64,000 nucleotides of DNA from Diacronema lutheri (lineage: Eukaryota; Haptophyta; Pavlovophyceae; Pavlovales; Pavlovaceae), in contig JAGTXO010000001.1 of assembly GCA_019448385.1 (NCBI GenBank), forward strand, positions 1,736,001-1,800,000. Reading direction: 5' to 3'. Below are positions 48,321 to 57,362 of the stretch, one piece after another. The number at the start of each line of letters is the position of its first letter. Position 1 is the stretch's first letter. Position numbers and translations under genes: made by a program. The notes beneath the pieces are model-generated. The model worked only from the letters and a program-made list of their open reading frames with translations. It did not search any database and was not told where the DNA came from.

Positions 48321-49229
48321 TCAGCCCTCTTCAGATTCGACAAATGCGGCCTCATTCAACTCCACAAAGCTGCGCTCGAGCATCGGCTTCACGCGCTCCA
48401 TCTCGCTGTCGTCGAGCAGGGCAAAGCGCGTACCCGCTACTTGCCGAGCGAGAATGAACGTGGGCTCGAGCGGCTCTGCGACGTAGTACTGGCGGCCCGC
48501 GTGGAAGAATTTGGCCAAAACCTCCCACGCCGGGGGCGGCGCAAGCGCAACACGCGGAGGGCGCAACACGTGTTGGACGGTGCGTGACGCAGCGAGGGGG
48601 CTGCGCGCGGCGGCGCCCGCGCATCTCACCTCGGCCCCGTCCTCGATCTCGTCCAAATCCGGCTCCGCCTCGTCGTCCTCGTCCTCGTCGTACATGTCCA
48701 TCTCCTCCTCGTCTGACATTTCGTCTGTGTCAAACGCCTCGTCGTCCTCCTCGACGGTCAGCATGTAGGGCGTGCGCTTGAGCTCGAAGCCCTCATCGGC
48801 GAGCACATCCTTCGCGATGCTGAACAGCGCGTCGATCTCCGCCTCATCCTCGATCACGTCGAGCCCCTTCTCCTCGTCCTCGCACGTCGCGATGATTACT
48901 GGGATGTCGACTGGGTGCGCGAGCGCGTAGCGCTTGCCGTCGATCTCGGTCGAGCTCTCCATGTAGCAGCGGATGGGCACTTCGGCCTTCGGATCCTCGA
49001 TCCAAATCATGATCTCCAGCTCGTCGTCGCTCTCGTAGCCGTCGTCGTCGTCGTCGTCATCGGCAGACCGCGCGAGAATCGCCGGCGCATTCCGCGCGAT
49101 GCGCGACGAGCGGACGATGGTGCCCACGGGCGCGCGACGCGGCGAGAATAGGTGCGCGTTTAAGAGCGCGTCGATGTAGCACGCGAGACTGAGCGCGCAG
49201 ACCAGCGCGAGGACCCGCCGGCACGTCAT
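48321..49229 (-). CDS. Plastid-type DUF3727 protein, acidic
   Basis: Join on the minus strand 49229..48630, 48521..48321, giving 266 residues. The N-terminus (MTCRRVLALVCALSLACYI) is a signal peptide, followed by an Arg-rich transit-like stretch to about residue 55. The core resembles the DUF3727 family of cyanobacteria and plastids: IEDPKAEVPIRCYMES, YALAHPVDIPVIIATCED, FELKRTPYMLTVEED, then after the intron VLAKFFHAGRQYYVAEPLEP and LDDSEMERVKPMLE. A run of Asp/Glu (EEEMDMYDEDEDDEAEP) separates the halves. The intron donor GAG-GTGAGA is canonical and the phase-0 join gives EDGAE-VLAKFF. The molecular role is unknown. It is head-to-head with the J protein gene (151 bp). Confidence 0.78.
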   Translation of the reverse strand: MTCRRVLALVCALSLACYIDALLNAHLFSPRRAPVGTIVRSSRIARNAPAILARSADDDDDDDGYESDDELEIMIWIEDPKAEVPIRCYMESSTEIDGKRYALAHPVDIPVIIATCEDEEKGLDVIEDEAEIDALFSIAKDVLADEGFELKRTPYMLTVEEDDEAFDTDEMSDEEEMDMYDEDEDDEAEPDLDEIEDGAEVRCAGAAARSPLAASRTVQHVLRPPRVALAPPPAWEVLAKFFHAGRQYYVAEPLEPTFILARQVAGTRFALLDDSEMERVKPMLERSFVELNEAAFVESEEG

Positions 49230-49380
49230 CGGCGCGACCGCCTCCGGCCGACGCGTGGGTGGGCACGCCCGCGGGCTTGAACTTTTTCCAACGACCTTTT
49301 GTGACCTTTTGGGGCACTTTGTACGACCTGGCTGCCTGCTGGCGCGGTCGCTCCCGCGCGTCGACGCGGCCGCACGAGGC

Positions 49381-51529
49381 ATGTACTCGACCGTTGAATC
49401 GGCGGCCAACGCCGAGGCCGCGGGGCTGCTGTATACCAAAGGTGTGGCGCATCGCGCGCGCGCCGGGCTCGCCTTCATCCCACTCGACCTGCGCGGTCAC
49501 TATTCACCTGTTGGCGCGCGCGCGCGCGCGCCACGCGCTGCGCAGGGCTGCAGAGCGTGGACGCTGGCAACCTGGACAAAGGAGTGCGGCTGCTCGAAAA
49601 GGCGGTGCGCCTCGACCCGAGCAACACGAGCTACGCAGCCAAGCACGCTGCCCTCGCTCGCCAGCTCAAGGCGGTGCGCGCTGAGCAGGAGCGCGACCGG
49701 CGCGAGCGCGAGACAGACGCTGGCGGCGACGGCTGGTCCGACGGGCCGCGGCCGGCGTCGCCCGAGCGGGAGCAGGAGCGCGCGGGCGCGTGGCACGAGG
49801 AGCACGAAAATGCGGACGAGTCCGCCGAGCGCGCCGGCGAGCGCACTGCCCCGTTCCCCGGCCGGCGCTCGCTCGCAGAGATGTGGCGAACCGTCCGTCG
49901 CACGGTCGCATCGCTCTTCCGTGCGCGCTGGGCGACGGGCCTGGGCGAGTGGGCGCTTTCGCTGCTCCCGCGCGACGAGGATCGTGCGCACCGGCTTGCT
50001 TACCTCGGCCACTACTGGCTGCGCCGCCTCGAGCTGCCCCTTTACTGCGCGGGCGTCGTGCTCGGTGTACGCATTGCGTGCGTCTTCCCCTGGGCGCTCT
50101 TCTTTACCGCTTGCGCGGCGGCCGCGCCGCTCGGCTGGCTCATTGGGCGCGCGCTCGAAATACGACGGCGCACGCTCGCGGTGCCAATCGGTTTGCATTT
50201 GCTCTTTGTTTACAGCTGCCCGTACTCTGCGGCATACCTCTACTGCTGCGTCGGCTGGCTAGCGCTGCTCGCTGTCTTCCGGCAGATTGCGCTCGTCGTG
50301 ACCGCGCTCGGCCTGTGGCTCTGGTTCTTCCCGTGGACGACGTTCTACCTGCTGTTGTTCGCAGCGTGGGCCGCGCTTACCTACTTTGAGCCCGCGCCGA
50401 TCCTCGCCATCACCGCCCTCGCTGCCGCCGGCTGGTATTTCCCCGTGACCATTGTGGCGATCGGCTTTTTTGGCGTGGCGGTGGTCCTGGCGCTCGACCG
50501 CTCGCGCTTCGCGGTTGTGGCCGCCAGCGCAGGCGTGCTCACGTTGGTACGGCCGAAGGTTGTGGCGGGCCTCTGTGCTTTCTGCGCGCTCGGCTTCGCG
50601 CTCTCTGCTCGTGCCGCCATCGCCCGCCGCTTGGCGGGCCTGTGGGCGGGCGGCACAGATGACACAGAGCCTGCCCGGCCGCGCAGCGGCGACGCCGCAG
50701 GTGAGGCGGGCTGCGCTGCGCGAGTCGCGCGCCCTCGCACCGAGGCGCAGGCTTGAAAGCGCACCACGCGCGCGCGTCGCCCCGCCCCGCGAACCGCGCC
50801 GCCCTGCGCGCGCCACGCCGTGCGCAGTCACGCACGTGCTTGGCTCGAGCACCCACTATGAGGTGCTTGCGCTCAGACAGTCGGCGACGCTCGGCCAGGT
50901 GCGCTCGGCCTACAAGCGGATGGCGCTCTTGCTGCACCCGGACAAGAACACAAGTGGGCGCGCGCGCGCGCGTGCGCACGCGCACGCGCGCCGTGCAGCC
51001 GCACCGCCCGGCCTGAGGCAGACATGCCGGCCTCCCGCTGGTTGTGCGCGCAGATGGTGGCGCGCCCGCCGCGTTCGAGAGGGTGGCGCTTGCGTACGAA
51101 ACGATCATCTCGCCGCAGCTGCGCGCGCGCTACGACTACGAGCTGCGCTTCCCGCCGAGCAAGGTACGTGCGCCTGAGTCCTGGCAGTCCGGGCACGCCG
51201 CGCCGGGGGTGTCACTCATCGCGCGAATGCGCCGCGGCGCGCGCTGCGACACGCCCGCCGCGCAGGAGGACGAGGTGGAGGACGACGAGGACGGTCACTT
51301 GGCTCGTGCCGCGCAGAGCGGCGCCGAGCACAGAGGGCACCGCCGGAGGCGCCACGAGCAGCAGCCACCGAGCCGGTCAGAGGCGCCGCCGCAGGACGAG
51401 GACCATCGCAGGGCCGATCGCGGGGGCGCTGGCGATCGCAGAGCGCGGGCGGGAGCGCCGACCTCACCCGCGGCGGACGGTGCGGGCGGCGGAGCAGGCC
51501 CGCGCAGACGGAAGGGCGGCCGAAAGTGA
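49381..51529 (+). CDS. Multi-pass membrane protein with N-terminal TPR-like helices and C-terminal J domain
   Basis: Join 49381..49495, 49546..50700, 50828..50953, 51054..51529, giving 623 residues. Near residue 45 is a TPR-like helix pair (NLDKGVRLLEKAVRLDPSNT), as at the start of DNAJB12/14-type proteins. Residues ~185-420 hold about eight hydrophobic helices (YCAGVVLGVRIACVF, LHLLFVYSCPYSAAYLY, TALGLWLWFFPWTTFYL). The J domain follows at about 430-500: THYEVLALRQSATLGQVRSA, then MALLLHPDKN with the HPD motif that stimulates Hsp70, completed across intron 3 by FERVALAYETIISPQLRARY. The basic tail ends RRRKGGRK. Intron 1 is only 50 nt and is the least certain. Membrane organelle unknown; an ER Hsp70 co-chaperone is the likely class. 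Confidence 0.75.
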
Positions 51530-51603
51530 CGCCGTGAGCAAAGTCGTGGACGTCGTGATGAATTTGCGAGTTGCAACTTGTAAGACGGCTTTTCGCGCCA
51601 AAC

Positions 51604-52617
51604 ATGGCTGGGCTCCTTGCCCACAGCGCCGGCCTGAGCAGCGAGCAGGCGGAGGCGCTGGCGCGGGCGGGTGTCACGTCGGTGTGCGATGCGTTGCTCG
51701 TCGCCAGCGTGGACAGCACAGCGACACGCGCGCCGAGCGCGCTCGGCGTGGTCCACGCCGACGCGCTCAAGCGCCTCGTCGAGCACTGCGCGCCCGCCCT
51801 CGTGCCAGCCGACGTGCTGTGGGTGCGGCGCAAGGCCAAAGCGTGCATGGTGCGCACGTGCACCGAGCTCGACGCGCTCATGGGCGGTGGCGTGATGACC
51901 GGCGAGGTGCTCGAGCTCGCCGGCCGCTCGGGCTCGGGCAAGACGTGGCTGTGCCTCGCCACGTGCGCGCACGTGGCGCTTGAGCTGCGCGCGCACGCGC
52001 TCTTCGTGGACACCGGTGCCAACTTTTGCGCGCGCGCGTTCCTCGAGGAGTGCTCGCGCGTGGCGCGCGCGCTGGACCTGCCCGACGAGCAGGTTGCTCC
52101 CGCGCTTCGGCGCGTGCGCGTCGTGCGCGTGAGCGATGCGGACGAGGTCGCGGCGCTCCTAGAGCACGTACGCGCGGCGCGCGCCGCCAAGGCGGACGCA
52201 TGGTACAGCCGCCTCGCGCTGGTGGTTGTCGACAGCCCGGCGCTTGCGTTGATGCCATTGCTCGCACGGGGCAACGCGGGCCATGCGTGGATCGTCACCA
52301 TCTCGCGCGCCCTCCGCGCGCTCACGCACTGCAACCTGGCCGTCGTCGTCACGAACCACCTTGTCGGCGCCGAGGTGGCCTTGCGCGAGGGGCTCATCGA
52401 GGACAGCGCGCGGCTTGCGCTTGGCAGCTCGTGGCGCGCCGTGAGCGACATGCGCGTCTACCTCGACGCGGCACGGCCGAGCGGTGCTACGCTCGCGGCC
52501 GCGCCGACCGCGCCCTGCACCGCGTGGCTCGAGCGTAGCCATCGCTCCGGACCGCGCGAGGGTTCAGTGCGCCGTGCCGTTGCCGCCCGCCGTGCGCCCG
52601 CGTCCGACTGCCAGTGA
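51604..52617 (+). CDS. RAD51D: RAD51 paralogue, RAD51D-like
   Basis: A 337-residue intronless RecA-fold ATPase. Walker A is LAGRSGSGKTWLCL, preceded by GGGVMTGEVLE; FVDTGANFCARAFLEE, Walker B region LALVVVDSPALALMPLL, LAVVVTNHLVG and LALGSSWRAVSDMRVYLD follow in RAD51D order. The N-terminus has a helical Ser/Ala-rich region (HSAGLSSEQAEALARAGVTS) as in the family. RAD51D acts in the BCDX2 complex that assists RAD51 in homologous recombination. The ATG at 51604 was chosen over an upstream non-ATG extension. It starts 74 bp after the J protein stop, so its promoter is short. XRCC2 or DMC1 are less likely given the TGEV and VVVTNH context. Confidence 0.82.
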   Translation: MAGLLAHSAGLSSEQAEALARAGVTSVCDALLVASVDSTATRAPSALGVVHADALKRLVEHCAPALVPADVLWVRRKAKACMVRTCTELDALMGGGVMTGEVLELAGRSGSGKTWLCLATCAHVALELRAHALFVDTGANFCARAFLEECSRVARALDLPDEQVAPALRRVRVVRVSDADEVAALLEHVRAARAAKADAWYSRLALVVVDSPALALMPLLARGNAGHAWIVTISRALRALTHCNLAVVVTNHLVGAEVALREGLIEDSARLALGSSWRAVSDMRVYLDAARPSGATLAAAPTAPCTAWLERSHRSGPREGSVRRAVAARRAPASDCQ

Positions 52618-52899
52618 CCTCGTGAGTCATGAGCGCTCTCCGACGCGACGCGCACGCAATATTATTCCGGCCTCGCTGCCCGCTCGCTGGTGACCGGGAT
52701 GCGCGGGGATGGACGACATTGGTGGCTACTCGATTCCCCCGCAGCTGGTGCTGACCCCGCTGTCCTGACGTAAGCGCCGTTAGTATATTATTCCGTGTGA
52801 ATTTTTACACAACATTTAACTTTGGGAAACACGTTTTCACCTTTTCGCCCTTTCCGCCTTTCCCCCTTCGCGCTCACGGCACGCTCGCGCACGCGAGCG
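52618..52899. promoter_or_regulatory. Intergenic region with A/T-rich patches upstream of the aspartic protease
   Basis: About 280 bp between RAD51D and the protease gene. An 11-bp motif ATATTATTCCG occurs twice, near 52660 and 52783, and an A/T-rich patch (GAATTTTTACACAACATTTA) lies at 52800-52819. In a genome this GC-rich such patches are notable and may be promoter elements; that is inference. Confidence 0.4.
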
Positions 52900-54060
52900 A
52901 TGAGCGAGTGCGCGTGGCCGCTCCGCGCGCCAGCGGCGCGCGACGCGCGGCTCCGCGCGCGACCACAAGGGTACGCGGCGCGGCTTTTGCTTGCTTTGGC
53001 TCTCGCTCTCGTCGTCGCACCTCGGCACGCGCGAGGCACGCGCGCGCCGCGCATGGCGGTCAACCGGCGGGCGATGCTCGAGCAGACGCGCCTCGCGTGC
53101 GCGTCAATGCTGCCCGTATGCTCCCTGCCGCTCGCCGCGCGGGGCGCTGTCGCTGTAGACACGTCGTACCCGCGAACGCTGACCGTCCCGCTTACTGACT
53201 GCGGCGGCTCGTACTGCGCGGTCTTCCGAGTGGACGGCACCCCTTTCCGCGCGGTGATCGACACGGGCTCGCCGTTTCTCTCCGTCGCGGGCTCGTGCAC
53301 GAAGCTCTGGGGCTGTTACACGGGCGAGGGCGAGCCAGCCGGCCTCGCGGAGACGTGGGAGACGTACGACGGCAAGGAGGGCCCGGTAGCGTGGCGCCGA
53401 GGTGCCGTCGCTTTCGGCGCGCATGAGCTCTCGCGCTCGGTCGTGTTTGGCGTGCTGAGCGACGAGCTTGTCGGCCGGCCGGGCGGCGTCTTCCTCGGGC
53501 TGGTCAAGCGCGAGGCCGCGGGCATCCGCCCGACGTTTCTCTCGCAGACGCCTTTCGAAGCGTTCACCGTCGACCTGCGCGCCGAGCCCAAGCTCGTGCT
53601 CTCGACCGCGCCGCTCGTGCCGGTCGACGCGCGCTGGCTGCCGATGGTCGACCTACGGCCGTTTGGCTCGCCGGTGGAGCATTACGCGACGCGCGTGTCG
53701 GCGATGCGCGTGAACGGCCGTGCGATCCGCCCGCCCGACGGCAAGCCCGTGTTCGCAATCTTCGACACGGGCACGACAGGCATGGCCATGTCGGGCGCGC
53801 TGTGGGACGCGTCGCTCGACGCGTGCCTCGCGGCCGCAGGCGCGCGCTGGCCGGGTGTCGTCGACGTCGACCTCGGCATGCCGAGGTCCCCGCCCGTCAC
53901 GATGAGCGTCGACAGGCCGTTTCCCACGACGCCGATCCGCAAGATTCCTTGGAAGCTCTTCGACGGCCATCTGATCGTGCTCGGCCTGTCCTTTTTGCAG
54001 GACCGCGCGCTCACCGTCGATGTGGACAAGAAGCGCATGTGGCTCGGGTACGATGCGTAA
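52900..54060 (+). CDS. Pepsin-type aspartic protease, probable thylakoid-lumen protein
   Basis: A 386-residue protein with two catalytic motifs, AVIDTGSPFLSV and AIFDTGTTGMAM, spaced about 170 residues apart as in bilobal aspartic proteases; VLGLSFLQDRALTVDVDKKR is the usual C-terminal strand pair. The N-terminus is layered: a hydrophobic signal peptide (LLLALALALVV), an Arg-rich stretch, then a twin-arginine signal (NRRAMLEQ, hydrophobic core, Ala-rich cleavage AARGAVA) just before the mature domain. That order predicts ER, plastid, then Tat export to the thylakoid lumen. The location is inference. The ATG at 52900 is the first in frame; a non-ATG extension runs to 52822. Confidence 0.75.
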   Translation: MSECAWPLRAPAARDARLRARPQGYAARLLLALALALVVAPRHARGTRAPRMAVNRRAMLEQTRLACASMLPVCSLPLAARGAVAVDTSYPRTLTVPLTDCGGSYCAVFRVDGTPFRAVIDTGSPFLSVAGSCTKLWGCYTGEGEPAGLAETWETYDGKEGPVAWRRGAVAFGAHELSRSVVFGVLSDELVGRPGGVFLGLVKREAAGIRPTFLSQTPFEAFTVDLRAEPKLVLSTAPLVPVDARWLPMVDLRPFGSPVEHYATRVSAMRVNGRAIRPPDGKPVFAIFDTGTTGMAMSGALWDASLDACLAAAGARWPGVVDVDLGMPRSPPVTMSVDRPFPTTPIRKIPWKLFDGHLIVLGLSFLQDRALTVDVDKKRMWLGYDA

Positions 54061-54425
54061 AATCAGGCGTGACGAACAGAAAATGTCACGTTTTTCTCTT
54101 TTTTTGTCGTCGACCCTGTGCACGCCGGCGGCGGGGACGGCCTGGACGGCAAGGACGCGGCAGGACGCGGCATGGGCGGACACCCACACACGCCTAGCCA
54201 CTTCTCGTCGGCCGCCGCCGCCGTCGCCGCGCCAGAAGCAGACGCCGTCCACACCGCCGCAGGCGTCCACATCCGCCTGGACGCCGCTCAGGCTCCTGCG
54301 GCGTGGCGGTGCGGCGGCGCCTGCCCGCGCGCCATCTGCGCACGCGCGAGCAGGACCTGCGCGTGCCCACGCACGACGCACGCGACGAGCTGTTAGAAGC
54401 CGGCGAGGGCGGAGACGCGAAAAGT
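54061..54425. other. Convergent intergenic region
   Basis: About 365 bp between the stops of the protease (plus) and the SDR (minus). A T-rich run (TTTTTCTCTTTTTTTG, about 54088-54105) may help 3' end formation. Short Pro/Arg-rich open frames are not supported as genes. Confidence 0.4.
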
Positions 54426-55331
54426 TTACTCGCCCGTGTATGGCGCGTCACCCGGCGCGCGGTATTTGTCGAGGGGCGAACGCACGGCGTCGGAACCGAA
54501 GTAGCGCCCGCTCTCGCCAACGGGCCCGAAGAGCAACGCCATCGCGCTGACTGTGCCATCCTTGGGGCTCTTCATGCCCATGTCCGCGGCCGTCTTGCCC
54601 GCGCGTGCCGCCATGGGTGCGCTGAGGTCGGTCTCGATGAAGCCGGGCGTGCACGCGCTCACAAACAGCGATGGTCGCTCGCGCGCGAGCACGTGGTTGT
54701 ACATATTGAGGCATGCCTTGGAGAGGCCGTAAATGTAGTACGCGCCCGGCTCGGAAAAGAAACCCTTGTCCACAAACGACGCGGTCGGCGCGTTCGCTTT
54801 CGCGAGCTCGACATTCTCGGCCATCACGGCCTCAATCGCATCCCACGTGACGGCGGGGTCGATGAATGCGGCGCGGCGCTCCGCGCTGCACTTGGCGACA
54901 AAGCTTGGACCGGCGGCCGAGGAGATGTGGACAATGCGCCCGCCCTGCGCATCCATCAGCGGCACGAAGGCGTCGACGACGCGCTTTGGCCCGCGCACGT
55001 TGACGTTGAGCGTGTCGACCATCGCGCTCGCGTCGGCCGCCGTCGGAAGCATGCCCGCATTGTTCACAAGGCCGTACAGCTTGGCGTCGCCGAGCTTTGC
55101 CGAAACAATTGCCGCGGCAGCTGCGACCGACTCACCGTCGCCCACGTCGAGCGGCACGACTGTCACGCGGTCATGTGCCGCAGCGCCCAGCGACGCCGCG
55201 GCCGCTTGGCCGCGCGCCACGTCACGCGAGCAGAGGAACACGGACGTGTCCGAATGCCGCGCGAGGATCTCGGCGCAAAGCGCGAGGCCGATGCCCTTGT
55301 TGGCACCGGTGACGATGACGTGGCGGGTCAT
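54426..55331 (-). CDS. Short-chain dehydrogenase/reductase, carbonyl reductase-like
   Basis: A 301-residue Rossmann-fold oxidoreductase. The NAD(P)-binding TGANKGIG is at residues 9-16 and FLCSRD follows with Arg, suggesting NADPH preference. LYGLVNNAGML, IVHISSAAG with the catalytic Ser, and YIYGLSKACLNMY with the YxxxK catalytic pair complete the classical SDR set. A ~40-residue insert between Ser and Tyr and the SACTPGFIETDLSAPM segment are typical of carbonyl reductase (CBR)-type enzymes of eukaryotes. The substrate is unknown. The start is the ATG at 55331; the frame is open to 55397 without another ATG. Confidence 0.83.
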   Translation of the reverse strand: MTRHVIVTGANKGIGLALCAEILARHSDTSVFLCSRDVARGQAAAASLGAAAHDRVTVVPLDVGDGESVAAAAAIVSAKLGDAKLYGLVNNAGMLPTAADASAMVDTLNVNVRGPKRVVDAFVPLMDAQGGRIVHISSAAGPSFVAKCSAERRAAFIDPAVTWDAIEAVMAENVELAKANAPTASFVDKGFFSEPGAYYIYGLSKACLNMYNHVLARERPSLFVSACTPGFIETDLSAPMAARAGKTAADMGMKSPKDGTVSAMALLFGPVGESGRYFGSDAVRSPLDKYRAPGDAPYTGE

Positions 55332-55523
55332 GATCGAGATCCCGGACGACGACGGCGAGCAAAGACGGCGAGCAAAGTCGGAGAAAAAGGATGCCAAGGC
55401 GCCACAGTCGGAGACGTCCCAGACCCTTTCTCTTGCCTCTCACCGTGACTCCGACTCGGAGCCAGCCGGGCCGAGGCGAGCGTGGATCACAGTGCTCGTC
55501 AGCGCTGCGTGCCCGAGGCCGCC

Positions 55524-57246
55524 TCACCACTGCACCGCCGCTCGGCCCCTGGCGGACCGCGCTGAGTCGGCGCCGGCGGCGGGCGACGCGGACCGATGCG
55601 CACGCGCCGAGCGCGCCGTGGGGGAATGCGGAGGAGGCTGCGCGCGCGGGGCGCCGCCCACGCCCGACGGCGACGCACCCATTCGCACGGTTGATCGCGG
55701 GCGCACCAATGATCCGGCCGCCGGCGCAGCTGCCTGCCGCGCAGAGTCGGCGCCCGCCGTTGGAGGCCGCACGGCCGCGGCGCGCGGCCACGTGGCCGCC
55801 AGCCGTTCGCGCCACGGCGCGTCCGACGCCGGCGCGCATGGTATGACGCGCGCGAGTACCTCCCACGCCTCGAAGAGCCTCGTCGTGCAGCGGCGTGCGC
55901 GCGAGCCGGGCGCGAACGCGCGGCTGGCCGCGCGGCGCGCCTCCTCCTCCTGGACAGACTGGCGCGCGGTCGCCACCTTCTCGCGCAGTCGCGCGGACTC
56001 GAGCGCATGGTGCCACTTGTCGTCAAGCGGCAGGATCGGAACGACCGACGCGCTGCTCACCGCCGACTCGGCCTGCGAGTGCGACCCGTCGCTCACGCGG
56101 CTCTGGCTTGCATGCGTTGGCGCGATGCGCGGCACGTCGCGCCGGCCAGAGGACCCTGGCCGTGGCTCGTCTTGGCCAAGGCGAAGAATGGCGACGACCT
56201 GCTCCACCACGTCGAGGGCGTCGTTCTCAGCTGCCGTCGCGTCCGCGTACATCTCGATGTCGCACAATTTGCCAAAATAAAAATCGCGTTGCTGCGCAGC
56301 GCAGCGCGGGCCGACCGCGGGCGCAAGCCGGACGTTGCGGGCGCGCGGGCGTTGAACTCCATTCCGGTGTTCGCGTCCTCGTCGAACGAGGAGCCGGCCG
56401 CCGTCGCGAGCGCAGAGCGGAGAGTCGCGTTGGGCGGCGCGCGAGGCAGAGCGCGCGCGCACTCGCTCGGCCTTGGCGTGCGCCCGGCGCAGTTGCTCCA
56501 CCTGGCGCATGGCGCCCTCTTCGGCCGAGTGGTCCGAGCTGGTGGCTGAAACTGGCGCCTGTGCGCACGAGCGGGACGCGGATGTTGCGACAGCGCTCGC
56601 CGCCCAGCTGCTGCCCCTGCCGGGCAGCGGCGAGCTTGGTGACGGCGTGCGCAGCTTGGAGCGCCGCATTGACACGGGCGGCTCGAGGCCGGGGCCAGCG
56701 CTGGCGCCGTCCGACGCCGGCCTCAGCTTGGCGCCAACCTGATCGAGCCGTCCGGCCGCATCGTACTCGGGAACGCCGGCGATGAGCCTGCGGTCGTGCA
56801 CCACCTTGAGCCACTGCGAAAACTCGAGATGCGCGGACACGGACGGCCTAAGCAAAGAATCGACCGGCACATGCCTGCGGGCGCGAGGCGACGGTGCGCG
56901 CCAGCCGCGGCGGCGCGCTCGGTGCGAGTCGCGGTGGTCGGCCTAGGAAGGACGCGCACGCGCGCGTGCGCGCGCACTTCGTGAGCTTGGCCCTCTCGAG
57001 ACCCGCTTGGAGGACCTGGAAGTTTGTGAGCCGCTCCTTCTCCCCCGCGGCGTTCCACTTCACGCGCTCGAGGGCCACGGCGCCGGGGTAGACGGAGTCA
57101 AGGACCTGGCAGTAGACCGCGCCCGTGCTGAGATCCTCGAGGCGCTGAAAGTTTGGCTGGTATTTGCCACGGATCCACTGCACCAGCTCCCGCCGCGTGG
57201 CCAGCTCCCATGCGTTGGTTCCGGCGGCGGACAGGTCGCATGCCAT
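55524..57246 (-). CDS. EB1: EB1-family microtubule plus-end binding protein
   Basis: Join on the minus strand 57246..56978, 56874..56463, 56291..55524, giving 482 residues. The N-terminal calponin-homology domain reads RRELVQWIRGKYQPNFQRLE, LSTGAVYCQVLDSVYPG, ALERVKW and, across intron 1, LTK-HVPVDSLLRP then AHLEFSQWLKVVHDR. The EB-homology coiled coil starts MRQVEQLRRAHAKAER and, across intron 2, continues QRDFYFGKLCDIEM, matching human EB1 without gaps. EB1 tracks growing microtubule ends. The C-terminal ~200 residues are an unusual Ser/Arg/Pro-rich extension; the animal EEY tail is absent. Both donors are GTGCGC. It is divergent from the kinase gene (116 bp). Confidence 0.88.
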
Positions 57247-57362
57247 TCCGGCCTCCCGCAGCGCGGAAACTTCTCTGACTCCAGGTTTCGTGGCAAGCGC
57301 GAGGGGGAACGGCGAGAGGCGAAAGGACGGACGAGCGCGAGGGAGAGGAGGACGAGCGGGCA

